Numbered from the stretch's first letter, positions 34,809-43,905 are shown. The stretch: DNA of 57,545 nucleotides from Ornithomonoglobus_A sp045532455 (GCA_045532455.1 JAZSFX010000041.1:1-57545), one strand, 5' to 3'. Translations and numbers: made by a program. Notes: generated by a model not told the origin, from the sequence alone.

Positions 34809-36110
34809 TTGAGAAAGCAAGTGAAAAAAATTGCCCTGTTCGTTATATCCCTTACAACGTTATTCACATCAACGGCTATGGCGGCGGACCTAAGTAGTTG
34901 GGCTCTTGGCGAATATCAGTCAGCCAATGAGTCGGGACTTGTTTCTTATAACGTAGTTTCTAAAAATTTAAAGGCTAATATAACAAGAGAAGAGCTTTGC
35001 GAGCTGGTTATGAACCTGTACCGCAAGCTTACTCAGGAGGAAATGTATGTTCCTCAGCAAAACCCGTTTTACGATACAGATAACGTAGCAGTTGCACAGG
35101 CATACTGTTACGGAATAGTAAACGGTACGGGCGACGGTTCTTTTGACCCGCAAAGACTTGTAACAAGACAAGAAATGGCAAAGATGATTGTTTCTACTCT
35201 TGCGGCAAGCGAGGTGAACTTTACATTATCAGACGGAAGCGACACTTCTGCAATAAGCTCTTTTGCAGACGCTTACCAGATAAGCGATTGGGCACAGACA
35301 TCGGTGCTTACAGTGCTTAATAATTCACTTATGAACGGAATAGACTCACAAACTCTTGCACCGCTTGGCTCAACCACAAGAGAGCAGGCAATAGCAAGCG
35401 TTAACCGTACATACAATACATACAAAACAGATAATTATTCCATAGAGTTACCTACTATTATAATACCTCAGAACAACGGTGAGGTAGAAGATGGCGACTT
35501 CAATGTTGAATGGACATCTATCTCAACAGCGCAAAACTACAGAGTTATAATAAAAGATGCGTCATCAAGAGTTGTTTACGACGAGGTTGTAAACTCTACA
35601 CAATGCGTAGTCAAAAAGGGAACTCTAAGAGGTACAAACCAATATTCATTAACAGTCGGTGCAGTGCTTGCAGATGGCAGTGAGGTGTACAGTATGCCTG
35701 TTGACTTCACATACAAAAAGCAAGCAAGCTCACAGTATCTTGCTGAGTCGCCATTGGCACAGGCAATACTGAACACTGCAGATATGTATACAGGTGTTCC
35801 GTATGTTTGGGGCGGTACAACACCAAAAGGCTTTGACTGTAGCGGATTTGTTCAGTATGTATATTCCAAAAACGGAATATCTTTATCAAGAACAACATAT
35901 ACTCAGTGTGTTGAGGGTACATACGTATCCAGAGAATCGCTGCAACCGGGAGATTTGGTATTCTTCGGCAGTGCAGCAGCGCCGAACCACGTAGGTATAT
36001 ATGTTGGTGATGATACTTATATACACGCACCAAGAACCGGTGATGTTGTAAAATATGCAAGTCTTGAATACAGAAAAGATTTCTGTTATGGCAGACGCAT
36101 TATAAATTGA
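34809..36110 (+). CDS. SLH-anchored NlpC/P60 cell-wall endopeptidase
   Basis: The preferred start is the TTG at 34809: AAGGAGAG sits seven bases upstream, and the 433-residue product then opens with a normal signal peptide (RKQVKKIALFVISLTTLF, cleavage near AMA-ADL). The in-frame ATG at 34791 and GTG at 34767 have poor ribosome sites. SLH-type repeats cover ~25-205 (FYDTDNVAVAQAYCYGIVNG, TTREQAIASVNRTYN), a fibronectin/Ig-like module ~210-310, and the C-terminal ~115 residues are NlpC/P60: PYVWGGTTPKGFDCSGFVQY (Cys), PNHVGIYVG (His) and YIHAP. It should cut peptide stems of peptidoglycan at the cell surface, probably in cell separation. No close operon partner. Confidence 0.9.
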   Translation: MRKQVKKIALFVISLTTLFTSTAMAADLSSWALGEYQSANESGLVSYNVVSKNLKANITREELCELVMNLYRKLTQEEMYVPQQNPFYDTDNVAVAQAYCYGIVNGTGDGSFDPQRLVTRQEMAKMIVSTLAASEVNFTLSDGSDTSAISSFADAYQISDWAQTSVLTVLNNSLMNGIDSQTLAPLGSTTREQAIASVNRTYNTYKTDNYSIELPTIIIPQNNGEVEDGDFNVEWTSISTAQNYRVIIKDASSRVVYDEVVNSTQCVVKKGTLRGTNQYSLTVGAVLADGSEVYSMPVDFTYKKQASSQYLAESPLAQAILNTADMYTGVPYVWGGTTPKGFDCSGFVQYVYSKNGISLSRTTYTQCVEGTYVSRESLQPGDLVFFGSAAAPNHVGIYVGDDTYIHAPRTGDVVKYASLEYRKDFCYGRRIIN

Positions 36111-36116
36111 TTTTTC

Positions 36117-36156
36117 AAATCTCGGTGGATTGTATAAATTTACCGGGATTTTTTTA
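36117..36156 (+). terminator. Terminator of the SLH-NlpC gene
   Basis: AATCTCGGT pairs with ACCGGGATT followed by seven T. A second hairpin, ACTGTATAGG/CTATACAGT with a TTCG loop (36158-36187), follows at once. Confidence 0.8.
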
Positions 36157-36228
36157 CTGTATAGGAAACTTCGTTTCTATACAGTTAAAACTTTAATTAT
36201 ATTGCCGTGCAAAAATGCACATAGCTAA

Positions 36229-36290
36229 AGAAAAGCGATAATGCTCCGCGCTGCCGCTTGCTAAGCGGTGTGGCGAAGCCGCTTTTCTTG
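36229..36290. repeat. Hairpin element before the PAP2 gene
   Basis: AAGAAAAGCG and CGCTTTTCTT arms enclose a GC-rich core with its own CCGCTT/AAGCGG hairpin. Ends a few bases before the PAP2 ribosome site. Non-coding. Confidence 0.5.
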
Positions 36291-36307
36291 AGAAAGGAAC
36301 AATTGTT

Positions 36308-36877
36308 TTGGAAGCTATAACACAAGTGGAATTTTTAGTTTTAGATTTTATACAACAGATAAAAAATCCTTTTTGGGACAGTATATTCTTGTTTTTTACA
36401 CGGTTAGGCAATGGAGCATTTGTATGGATACTTATTGCCATAATAATGTTGTTTTTAAAAAAATATCGCAAAACGGGAGTTTTAATACTTGTATCAATCG
36501 CGGTTGTTTCGGTAATCTTTACACTTATTGTAAAAAACCTTGTAGCCAGGGAGCGCCCGTATTCTGTTTTGGGAGTTCCTCTGTTGTTTGACGCATATCT
36601 TGCCGGAATACCCGAATCGGACACATTCTCGTTCCCGTCGGGACACTCCGTATGCTCGTTTGCTAGTGCAACGTGTATCTTTTTAAGACATAAGTATGTT
36701 GGTATAGCAAGCTATATATTAGCTTTTTTAATATCATTTTCGCGCCTTTATATGTACGTTCACTTCCCAAGCGACGTGCTTTTTGGCGCAGTATTTGGAA
36801 TTTTAAGCGCATTGGTGGTGAATTGGTGTGAGAGTAAACTATCAGCTCGAATTAGAAAAAGAAATAGCAAAAATTGA
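36308..36877 (+). CDS. PAP2-superfamily membrane phosphatase
   Basis: The 189-residue protein has about five membrane segments and the three PAP2 phosphatase motifs: KNLVARERPYS, PSGHSVCSF and SRLYMYVHFPSDVLFG. Family members dephosphorylate lipid phosphates such as phosphatidic acid, phosphatidylglycerol phosphate or undecaprenyl diphosphate at the membrane surface. TTG start at 36308 behind AAAGGA. It overlaps queH by 50 bases, so the two are co-translated. The substrate cannot be assigned. Confidence 0.87.
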   Translation: MEAITQVEFLVLDFIQQIKNPFWDSIFLFFTRLGNGAFVWILIAIIMLFLKKYRKTGVLILVSIAVVSVIFTLIVKNLVARERPYSVLGVPLLFDAYLAGIPESDTFSFPSGHSVCSFASATCIFLRHKYVGIASYILAFLISFSRLYMYVHFPSDVLFGAVFGILSALVVNWCESKLSARIRKRNSKN

Positions 36878-37451
36878 TGGCACAGTACCAACACTGCTGC
36901 TGCATAGCTGTTGTGCTCCGTGCAGTAGCTATGTTTTAGAGTATTTAAGTAAGTATTTTAAAATAACGGTATTTTACTATAACCCAAATATTTACCCCGC
37001 AGACGAGTTTTTTAAGCGCGCCGAGGAGCAAAAGCGCTTTATAAGTATGTTAAACACAACTCACCCCATAAGATTTATACAAGGAGAGTTTGAAGATGAT
37101 AAGTTTTATCAAGGAGTAAAAGGGTTAGAAAAAGAACGCGAGGGCGGTGAGCGGTGCTTTAAGTGCTACCGTCTCCGTTTGGAAAAGAGCGCAGAGATAG
37201 CAAAGGAAAAAGGTTTTGATTATTTTACAACCACGCTTTCTATAAGCCCCCATAAAAATGCACAGGCGTTAAACGAAATTGGTACTGATGTTGGAAAGCA
37301 GTACGGTGTAAAATACCTTTTATCTGATTTTAAGAAAAAGAACGGATACAAGCGCTCGTGCGAGCTTAGTAACGAGTATGGAATGTACAGGCAGGACTAT
37401 TGCGGCTGCGTTTATTCAAAAACGAAAGGAAATAACAATGGGAAAATTTGA
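36828..37451 (+). CDS. queH: Epoxyqueuosine reductase, QueH type
   Basis: The 207-residue protein carries the adjacent-Cys motif HSCCAPCSSYVLEYL, the ERCFKCYRLRL pair and the C-terminal DYCGCVYS pair, which ligate the iron-sulfur cluster and a metal in QueH (formerly DUF208). It reduces epoxyqueuosine to queuosine in tRNA, replacing QueG. GTG start inside the PAP2 gene. The next gene overlaps its 3' end by 14 bases. Confidence 0.92.
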   Translation: MRVNYQLELEKEIAKIDGTVPTLLLHSCCAPCSSYVLEYLSKYFKITVFYYNPNIYPADEFFKRAEEQKRFISMLNTTHPIRFIQGEFEDDKFYQGVKGLEKEREGGERCFKCYRLRLEKSAEIAKEKGFDYFTTTLSISPHKNAQALNEIGTDVGKQYGVKYLLSDFKKKNGYKRSCELSNEYGMYRQDYCGCVYSKTKGNNNGKI

Positions 37452-38250
37452 CGGATATTTAATATGCACTGACTTAGACGGTACACTTTTAACCGATGAC
37501 AAACAGATATCGGAGGAAAACAAAAAAGCAATAGAATATTTTATAAGCGAGGGCGGACTGTTCACCTTTTCAACAGGAAGAATGCCAATGGGAATAAATG
37601 TCGTGTTACGTGAGGTTATGCCCAATGCACCTATAGTCTGTGCAAACGGTGCATCTATATACGACGCCAAAAGTAATAAGTTTCTGTGGTCAAAGTTTTT
37701 GGAGGACAAGGCTTTTGCGTTGGTGGAATATATCGAGGAAAAATGTCCATTCGCGGGTATTGAGGTAAATGACGAGGATACCATATATTTTTCCAGACCG
37801 AACAGACTTACACAGGAGTGCAGAGTTTTTGAGGAAATACCGGGAGATGACATAGACTATCGCTTAATCCCACAACCATGGAAAAAGATTGTATTTATGG
37901 TGGAAGCAGAGGATATGGAAACCCTTAAAAACACACTAAAGGAATACGAGTATTACGATGACTTTACATTTTTGCAGTCAAATGCAAACTATTTAGAGGT
38001 AGTGCCAAACGGTTGCTCAAAAGGCGAGGGCGTTATGCAGTTGGCGCAAATTGTTGGTATAGAAAAAAGCAAGGTTATTGGTATAGGCGACGAGGAAAAT
38101 GACTACGAATTAGTAAAGCAAGCAGGGATTGGTGTCGCAGTGGAGAACGCAACACCAAGACTAAAGGAGATTGCAAAATGGATAGTAAACGACAACAATA
38201 ACCACGCAATAAAAGCATTAATAGAGAAAATGGAAAAAGAATTGTTCTAA
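37438..38250 (+). CDS. Cof-type HAD-IIB phosphatase
   Basis: Start at the ATG at 37438 behind GAAAGGA inside queH; 270 residues. HAD motif I CTDLDGTLLTDD, motif II FSTGRMP, a C2B cap (~85-190) and the C-terminal IGIGDEENDYELVKQAG place it in the Cof subfamily acting on sugar phosphates, nucleotides or FMN-like substrates. Cytosolic. Last gene of the PAP2-queH-HAD operon. Confidence 0.9.
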   Translation: MGKFDGYLICTDLDGTLLTDDKQISEENKKAIEYFISEGGLFTFSTGRMPMGINVVLREVMPNAPIVCANGASIYDAKSNKFLWSKFLEDKAFALVEYIEEKCPFAGIEVNDEDTIYFSRPNRLTQECRVFEEIPGDDIDYRLIPQPWKKIVFMVEAEDMETLKNTLKEYEYYDDFTFLQSNANYLEVVPNGCSKGEGVMQLAQIVGIEKSKVIGIGDEENDYELVKQAGIGVAVENATPRLKEIAKWIVNDNNNHAIKALIEKMEKELF

Positions 38251-38252
38251 TT

Positions 38253-38281
38253 AAAAAGCACTTCATATGAAGTGCTTTTTT
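38253..38281. terminator. Terminator between the HAD gene and tRNA-Arg
   Basis: Perfect palindrome AAAAAGCACTTC/GAAGTGCTTTTT directly after the stop; it can serve both the + strand operon and the - strand tRNA. Confidence 0.92.
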
Positions 38282-38283
38282 CA

Positions 38284-38357
38284 CACACCTGACAGGACTT
38301 GAACCTGCGGTCTTGAGAATCGGAATCTCACGTTTTATCCAGCTAAACTACAGGTGC
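38284..38357 (-). tRNA. tRNA-Arg (anticodon CCG)
   Basis: On the - strand a complete cloverleaf: acceptor GCACCTG with CAGGTGT (G-T first pair), D arm GTTT/AAAC, anticodon stem TGAGA/TCTCA with loop TTCCGAT (anticodon CCG, codon CGG), and T arm GCAGG-TTCAAGT-CCTGT. Discriminator G; CCA is not encoded. 74 bases. Confidence 0.93.
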
Positions 38358-38373
38358 AAAACTTGTAACAGAA

Positions 38374-38484
38374 AAAGCAAAGAGGGCAGTCTGTATAAAT
38401 TCTGTTGCTCAACATTGCGGGACGTCGAGGACGCCGTCCCCTACAGGCAATATCAAAATTACACAGATTGCCCTCTTTGCTTTA
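38374..38484. repeat. Hairpin repeat family 1, copy B (type II core)
   Basis: Arms AAAGCAAAGAGGGCAGTCTG and CAGATTGCCCTCTTTGCTTT enclose a GC-rich core with GACGTCGAGGACG and CCGTCCCCTACA instead of the type I core. Lies between proS and tRNA-Arg. Confidence 0.8.
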
Positions 38485-38513
38485 TAAAAGTTAAGATAAA
38501 AGCTTCTATCTCA

Positions 38514-38609
38514 GGCGCAGAGATTTTTGCGTAGATTGCGTTGTTTGCACGAGCGCCGCGTATGCAGATACGCAAGCGAGTAAAAACACGTAAGATATGC
38601 AAAAATATC
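38514..38609 (-). repeat. Repeat family 2, inverted copy
   Basis: Read on the - strand it matches the 29706 copy: GCATATCTTA, GCGTATCTGCATACGCGGC, then CGCAATCTACGCAAA and TCTCTGCGCC. It ends just before the proS stop. Confidence 0.65.
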
Positions 38610-38620
38610 AAGCCAGCACC

Positions 38621-40060
38621 TTAATAAGCCTTGCCCCAATATACCAACGCCTTCGGTTTTTTGCCGCAGCATACACACTTGTCGCTGATGTTTTCCTGCT
38701 CAAAAGGCATACATCTCGAAGTCAAACCTGCAACCTCTTTTACCTTTTCTTCACACGCGAGGTCGCCGCACCACATAGCCTTAACAAAACCGTTGTTATC
38801 CTTAGAATACTCTGCCATTTCGTCAAGAGTCTGTACGCTTATGGTATGTTCTTCTCTTATTTTTCTTGCATTCTCGAGCATATCAGCTTGCATTGTTTCG
38901 AGAATTTCGCCCACTTTTGTTTCTAACTCGTCAAGCGAAACTACTATCTTTTCGTGATTATCACGTCTTGCAACTACTGCCTGATTTGCCTCTATATCCT
39001 TTGGACCAAGCTCAATTCTTAAAGGAATTCCTTTCATTTCGTATTCCGAGAACTTCCAGCCTGGTGATTTGTCGCTGTCGTCAATCTTAACGCTATATTG
39101 CTTCTTTAAATTCTCGTAAAGCTCATATGCCTTATCAAGAACGCCTTCCTTGTGTTGCGCAATAGGAATTACAACACACTGAATAGGCGCAATGTTTGGT
39201 GGCAGAACAAGACCGTTATCATCACCGTGCATCATAATAATTGCACCGATAAGTCTTGTTGATACACCCCACGAGGTCTGGTGTACGTACTGTTGCTGAC
39301 CGTTTTTATCTGTAAACTGAATATCAAAAGCCTTTGCAAAGCCATCACCAAAGTAGTGCGATGTACCCGACTGCAATGCTTTGCCGTCGTGCATTAAGCT
39401 TTCGATTGTATAAGTTTCCTCTGCACCTGCAAATTTTTCTTTGTCAGTTTTCTGTCCCTTTACAACGGGGATTGCAAGAGCCTCCTCACAAAAATCTGCA
39501 TACACGTTAAGCATTTGACGTGTTTCGGCAATAGCTTCCTCTGCAGTTTCGTGAATTGTGTGTCCCTCCTGCCATAAGAATTCCGAGCTTCTAAGGAAAG
39601 GTCTTGTTGTCTTTTCCCATCTTACAACAGAGCACCATTGGTTATAAAGCTTTGGCAAATCTCTGTAAGAGTGAACAATCTTAGAAAAATGCTCACAGAA
39701 TAGTGTTTCGGAGGTTGGTCTTACACAAAGACGTTCTGCCAACTTCTCTGCACCGCCGTGAGTTACCCACGCAACCTCAGGCGCAAAGCCTTCTACGTGG
39801 TCCTTTTCCTTTTGAAGAAGTGATTCGGGAATAAACATAGGCATATACACGTTTTCGTGTCCCAGGTCCTTAAAGCGCTTATCAAGGTTTGCCTGAATTT
39901 TTTCCCATATTGCATAGCCGTAGGGACGGATAATCATACAGCCTTTAACTGATGAATATTCCACAAGCTCTGCTTTTTTTACAATATCTGTATACCACTT
40001 TGCAAAATCCTCGTCCATTGACGTAATGTCTTTTACAAATTTATTATCATTTTTAGCCAT
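38621..40060 (-). CDS. proS: Prolyl-tRNA synthetase (archaeal/eukaryotic-like type)
   Basis: Start set at the ATG at 40060, ten bases from AAAGGA; an ATG two codons earlier is too close. The 479-residue class II enzyme has RPTSETLFCEHFSKIVHSYR, the motif 2 region VVRWEKTTRPFLRSSEFLWQEGHT, motif 3 GVSTRLIGAIIMMHGDDNG, an anticodon-binding domain (~280-380) and the C-terminal zinc-like part CVCCGKKPKALVYWGKAY with a terminal Tyr. This is the short ProS type without the bacterial editing insertion. Confidence 0.95.
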   Translation of the reverse strand: MAKNDNKFVKDITSMDEDFAKWYTDIVKKAELVEYSSVKGCMIIRPYGYAIWEKIQANLDKRFKDLGHENVYMPMFIPESLLQKEKDHVEGFAPEVAWVTHGGAEKLAERLCVRPTSETLFCEHFSKIVHSYRDLPKLYNQWCSVVRWEKTTRPFLRSSEFLWQEGHTIHETAEEAIAETRQMLNVYADFCEEALAIPVVKGQKTDKEKFAGAEETYTIESLMHDGKALQSGTSHYFGDGFAKAFDIQFTDKNGQQQYVHQTSWGVSTRLIGAIIMMHGDDNGLVLPPNIAPIQCVVIPIAQHKEGVLDKAYELYENLKKQYSVKIDDSDKSPGWKFSEYEMKGIPLRIELGPKDIEANQAVVARRDNHEKIVVSLDELETKVGEILETMQADMLENARKIREEHTISVQTLDEMAEYSKDNNGFVKAMWCGDLACEEKVKEVAGLTSRCMPFEQENISDKCVCCGKKPKALVYWGKAY

Positions 40061-40163
40061 TGCCATTCATTCCTTTTGTATAATATATTCATATAATATA
40101 TTAACACAAAAAGCCAGCTTCGTCAAGGCTTTTTTGCCAATCTTTGTAATTGAAAAGAATACA

Positions 40164-40270
40164 AAAGCACAGAGGGTTGTCTGTATAAATTCTGAGTATT
40201 GCGAGTTTCAAATTCGTAAGAATTTGTCTGTCTGAGCAACAGAATTTAGACAGATTGCCCTCTGTGCTAT
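40164..40270. repeat. Hairpin repeat family 1, copy C (type I core)
   Basis: Arms AGCACAGAGGG...CTGTATAAATTC and GAATTTAGACAG...CCCTCTGTGCT with core CAAATTC-GTAA-GAATTTG, between eno and proS, just upstream of the proS start region and before eno's stop. Confidence 0.8.
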
Positions 40271-40291
40271 ATAAAAAGCGCAAAAGCAAAA

Positions 40292-41557
40292 TTATTCTCC
40301 AAAGACCGCTATATCGCCAAGCTCCTCCTCAATCCTGAGAAGCTGATTATACTTTGCAACTCTGTCGGTACGTGATGGCGCGCCTGTTTTTATCTGACCT
40401 GTGTTAAGTGCCACTGCCAAATCGGCAATGGTTGTATCCTCACTCTCACCGCTACGGTGCGAAATTATTGCACTGTACCCGTTTTTGTGCGCTATTTCTA
40501 TTGCGTCAAGAGTCTCGGACAGTGTACCAATCTGGTTTAATTTAATCAGAATTGCATTACCGCATTCCTCGTCAATACCCTTTTGCAGACGTTCGGGATT
40601 AGTTACAAACAAATCATCGCCCACAAGCTGAACGCTGTCGCCCAAAGCTTGTGTAAGCTTTTTCCAACCCTCCCAATCGTCCTCGCCAAGAGGGTCTTCG
40701 ATAGAAAAGATGGGGTAATTTTCGCACAGGTTTTTCCAATACTCTATAAGCTCGTCGGTTGACTTCTTCTCCTGAGCTTTTGGCAGTGTGTATCCGCCTT
40801 TAGAAACCCACTCCGTGCTTGCCGCGTCAATGGCAATATAAAAATCCTCGCCTGCTTTGTAGCCTGCCTCCCTGATTGCTTCAACAATGAGTTTTAGTGC
40901 GTCCTCATCTGTTTCGAGGTTTGGTGCAAAACCACCCTCATCACCAACAGAGGTCGAAAGTCCGCGCTTTTTAAGAATTCCCTTGAGCGCATAAAAAACC
41001 TCCGAGCACCAACGTAGTCCCTCGCTAAAAGTTTCTGCACCAAATGGCATAATCATAAATTCCTGAATATCAACGTTGTTGTCGGCATGTGCGCCTCCAT
41101 TTAAAATGTTCATCATAGGCACAGGTAAAATGTATGAGTTTACACCGCCTATATATTGGTATAGTGGAATACCCAACGCGTTAGCACTTGCCTTTGCCAC
41201 TGCGAGCGACACACCAAGTATTGCATTTGCGCCGAGCTTTCCTTTGTTGTCAGTTCCGTCAAGTGCAATAAGCGCCTCGTCAATTTTTCGCTGACAGAGT
41301 GCATTCATTCCGATGATTTCGTCGGCAATGGTAGTGTTCACGTTGTACACTGCGTCTTTTACACCTTTGCCGCCATAGCGGTTTTTGTTATTGTCGCGTA
41401 GCTCTATTGCCTCAAAAGCACCTGTGGACGCGCCCGACGGCACAATCGCACTGCCACAGGAACGGTCGGTAAAAACCTCAACCTCAACGGTGGGGTTTCC
41501 GCGCGAATCAAGTACTTCACGCGCAACAATATCAATGATTTCTAAATATTTTCTCAT
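40292..41557 (-). CDS. eno: Enolase
   Basis: The 421-residue enzyme converts 2-phosphoglycerate to phosphoenolpyruvate. N terminus VAREVLDSRGNPTVEVEV, substrate loop PSGASTGAFEAIELRD, metal ligands in AIDAASTEW, FSIEDPLGEDDWEGW and QLVGDDLFVTN, catalytic Lys in ILIKLNQIGTLSE and the phosphate site SHRSGESEDTTIADL are all present. ATG behind AAAGGAG. Slightly shorter than the 430-residue norm but complete. Confidence 0.97.
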   Translation of the reverse strand: MRKYLEIIDIVAREVLDSRGNPTVEVEVFTDRSCGSAIVPSGASTGAFEAIELRDNNKNRYGGKGVKDAVYNVNTTIADEIIGMNALCQRKIDEALIALDGTDNKGKLGANAILGVSLAVAKASANALGIPLYQYIGGVNSYILPVPMMNILNGGAHADNNVDIQEFMIMPFGAETFSEGLRWCSEVFYALKGILKKRGLSTSVGDEGGFAPNLETDEDALKLIVEAIREAGYKAGEDFYIAIDAASTEWVSKGGYTLPKAQEKKSTDELIEYWKNLCENYPIFSIEDPLGEDDWEGWKKLTQALGDSVQLVGDDLFVTNPERLQKGIDEECGNAILIKLNQIGTLSETLDAIEIAHKNGYSAIISHRSGESEDTTIADLAVALNTGQIKTGAPSRTDRVAKYNQLLRIEEELGDIAVFGE

Positions 41558-41617
41558 ATTCTCACTCCTTTACCATATATTGTGGCAAAGAAATGGAATT
41601 TTTATACTTAAATTAAA

Positions 41618-41721
41618 AACAGAAAAGACTGTCTGTATAAATTCTGTTCTGGATTTTGCGGGAGGAGCAAGCCCCTCCCCTACAAGAGCAATAGAATTTA
41701 TATAGATTGCCTTTTCTGTTA
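41618..41721. repeat. Hairpin repeat family 1, copy D (type II core)
   Basis: Arms AACAGAAAAGACTGTCTGTA and TAGATTGCCTTTTCTGTT enclose GGGAGGAGCAAGCCCCTCCCC. Lies 11 bases after the HAD/GtrA stop and before eno. Confidence 0.8.
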
Positions 41722-41731
41722 TAGAAATTTA

Positions 41732-42691
41732 TTATTTCTCTTTTTTAAATGCAAATATCTTCATAAATAAAAACGTAACAGGAACACCAATTATTGCGGC
41801 AATTATATATGCAATAATGCTTGGTCCGTTTACAAGCTTTTCGTATAACCCCACAATAACGGTCTGTATTATAAAATTGGGAATATACGATATAAAGAAC
41901 TTTATAAACTTTACAAAACCAAGCCGCTCCTTAAAGGTAACATAACTGTTCAGGAGATACGATACAATATTTGCACTTATATACCCTGGTAAAAATGCAA
42001 GCGTTGTGCTTGGTATAAAGAGCGAATATATCGTAGAAAAAAGTATGTTGCTTATTGTGTTAATTGCGCCTATTATTATAAACGATAAAAACTCACGCGA
42101 TTTAAACATACTAAGCTTTGAGGGAGTGTAATCACACCAATCGATTAATGTGTCCCCCTTTATTATCTGCGCCTTTTTTGCAATGTTTGCAAGCGGCGTA
42201 TCGGAAAGGGAGTCGGAATAAAACTCGTCGCATATAACATCGCCAAACTCCGCGTTTAATCTTATAACCTTTTCTTCGCCCCAGCAGTTTTCCCCGTTGT
42301 ATTTTCCGTTGTGCTTATCCACACGTGATGCAATAAGATTTTTTATTCCCAACCGATTGCATATGGGGGACAGTAAAAATTCGGGTGAAGCGCTGATTAT
42401 AATATCACTGTCTTTTTTGCGGGTTTTATACCATTCTTTTATTTTGTGCTCGTGTCCGTTCCAGAAATCCTCAAGGGCACTGTCAATGTCGGGGACGTAT
42501 TTTAAAAAGGTGTACATTTTTTCTTTAAACTGCGTTTTTGTTTTTGCACCGATAATATAAAGAAAAGACGCCCATATCATAGAGGGGACACTAAAAAGCA
42601 TTTTTGGAAAGTTCTTTAAGCAGTAAAAATAAAAATCCTTTGTACTGTCGCTGTAGTATATGGTTTCGTCAAAATCGTATATGTTGTACAT
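41732..42691 (-). CDS. Fusion of a HAD phosphatase (SerB/PSP-like) to a GtrA membrane domain
   Basis: Residues ~1-195 are a HAD hydrolase: motif I YDFDETIYYSDST, motif II DIIISASPEFL, an Asp-rich motif IV region GDVICDEFYSDSLSDTPL. Residues ~200-319 are a GtrA-like domain with four membrane helices (FLSFIIIGAINTISNILF, GYISANIVSYLLNSYVTF, FFISYIPNFIIQTVIVG, AIIGVPVTFLFMKIFAF). GtrA proteins are thought to help flip polyprenyl-linked sugars; PSP-like HADs remove phosphate from small molecules. The fusion suggests a membrane-bound phosphatase for a lipid or sugar intermediate. Overlaps ispF by one base (TAATG), tying it to isoprenoid synthesis. Confidence 0.85.
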   Translation of the reverse strand: MYNIYDFDETIYYSDSTKDFYFYCLKNFPKMLFSVPSMIWASFLYIIGAKTKTQFKEKMYTFLKYVPDIDSALEDFWNGHEHKIKEWYKTRKKDSDIIISASPEFLLSPICNRLGIKNLIASRVDKHNGKYNGENCWGEEKVIRLNAEFGDVICDEFYSDSLSDTPLANIAKKAQIIKGDTLIDWCDYTPSKLSMFKSREFLSFIIIGAINTISNILFSTIYSLFIPSTTLAFLPGYISANIVSYLLNSYVTFKERLGFVKFIKFFISYIPNFIIQTVIVGLYEKLVNGPSIIAYIIAAIIGVPVTFLFMKIFAFKKEK

Positions 42692-43164
42692 TATTTTTCC
42701 TCCAACAAAGCTACTGCCATTGCGCTTATTCCCTCTCCACGACCCTCAAAGCCAAGCTTTTCGGTTGTGGTTGCTTTTATGTTTATATGGTCTGTGTCCA
42801 CTTCTAAATCACAAGCCACATTTTCTCTCATTTTTTCGATATACGGTAACATTTTCGGCTTTTGCGCAACTATGGTAATGTCCGCATTTGAAATTTTAAA
42901 GCCTTTAGCTTTAACCATTTTAACAACCTCTCTTAAAAGCACGCGACTGTCAGCGCCATTATATGTGTCGTCAGTATCGGGAAAGTGTCTGCCGATATCG
43001 CCAAGAGATGCCGCACCAAGAAGCGCGTCGGATAGTGCGTGCAGTGCCACGTCTGCGTCGGAATGTCCCAAAAGACCTTTGTCGTGTGGAATATCTACGC
43101 CACAGATTATTAAACGTCTGTTTTCTACTAATTTATGAACGTCGTAGCCTTGTCCTATTCTCAT
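42691..43164 (-). CDS. ispF: 2-C-methyl-D-erythritol 2,4-cyclodiphosphate synthase
   Basis: The 157-residue MEP-pathway enzyme has the zinc ligands in GYDVHKL and HSDADVALHALSDALLGA, the catalytic GDIGRHFPDTD, and the C-terminal NIKATTTEKLGFEGRGEGI. ATG behind GGAG, four bases after the ispD stop, so the genes are coupled. Homotrimer in the cytosol. Confidence 0.96.
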   Translation of the reverse strand: MRIGQGYDVHKLVENRRLIICGVDIPHDKGLLGHSDADVALHALSDALLGAASLGDIGRHFPDTDDTYNGADSRVLLREVVKMVKAKGFKISNADITIVAQKPKMLPYIEKMRENVACDLEVDTDHINIKATTTEKLGFEGRGEGISAMAVALLEEK

Positions 43165-43168
43165 AGCC

Positions 43169-43846
43169 TTAACTCCTTTTTTGTAGAATTTGTTCGGCGG
43201 TTATTATATCCTCGGGCGTTGTTATTTTTATGTTTTCGTAACTGCCTTCGCTTATTTTAACGCTTATGCCTACATACTCCGCTATCATACAGTCGTCAGT
43301 AGCAATAAAGCCATCCGCAAGGGCCCTGTCGTGAGCGCTTTTAATTTCAGTGGTTTTAAATGCCTGCGGAGTCTGGATATGATATGTTTTTTCGCGGTCG
43401 GGCGTTGATATTATAAACCCGTTTTCGTCGGCAGTTTTAAGTGTATCCTTGCATTTTACACCAAGAGAGGCCGCACCGTATTTTACTACGTCATCAATTA
43501 CGCGCGTTATTTCTGCTTGTGTGATAAGCGCACGTGCGCCGTCGTGAATTAAGACAATATCACCGCTCACAAAAGCAAGACCGTTATACACGCTCTCCTG
43601 CCTCAGCGCACCGCCCGTTGTTGATACGCGGAATTTTGTTATGTTATATTTTGCGGCAATTTCGGCAATTAGTGTATGCTCACTTTCACCGCTGACAACA
43701 ATAATCTCGTCAATCTGCGGATGATTTTGAAACGACAGCATAGTATGAGCTATAATTTCTTTGCCACAGAGCATTAAAAAAACCTTATTCTTATCAGCAC
43801 CCATACGTGTGCCTTTGCCGCCTGCGGCTATTACAACACTTATCAT
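43169..43846 (-). CDS. ispD: 2-C-methyl-D-erythritol 4-phosphate cytidylyltransferase
   Basis: Start set at the ATG at 43846 behind AAGGAG, giving 225 residues that begin VVIAAGGKGTRMGADKNKVF, the CTP-binding loop. VLIHDGARALIT, the Lys-containing LGVKCKDTLK and QTPQAFKTTEI complete the family pattern. It forms CDP-methylerythritol in the MEP pathway; product of the first gene of ispD-ispF-HAD/GtrA. Confidence 0.95.
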   Translation of the reverse strand: MISVVIAAGGKGTRMGADKNKVFLMLCGKEIIAHTMLSFQNHPQIDEIIVVSGESEHTLIAEIAAKYNITKFRVSTTGGALRQESVYNGLAFVSGDIVLIHDGARALITQAEITRVIDDVVKYGAASLGVKCKDTLKTADENGFIISTPDREKTYHIQTPQAFKTTEIKSAHDRALADGFIATDDCMIAEYVGISVKISEGSYENIKITTPEDIITAEQILQKRS

Positions 43847-43905
43847 TTTTATCTCCTTATAAATTATATTGCATCTGAATTCCACCAAAAAGAAAAAAAC
43901 AGCGC

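Noticed and set aside
36193..36624. 143-codon antisense ORF over the PAP2 gene
   Set aside because: The + strand protein has clear family motifs; the antisense has none.
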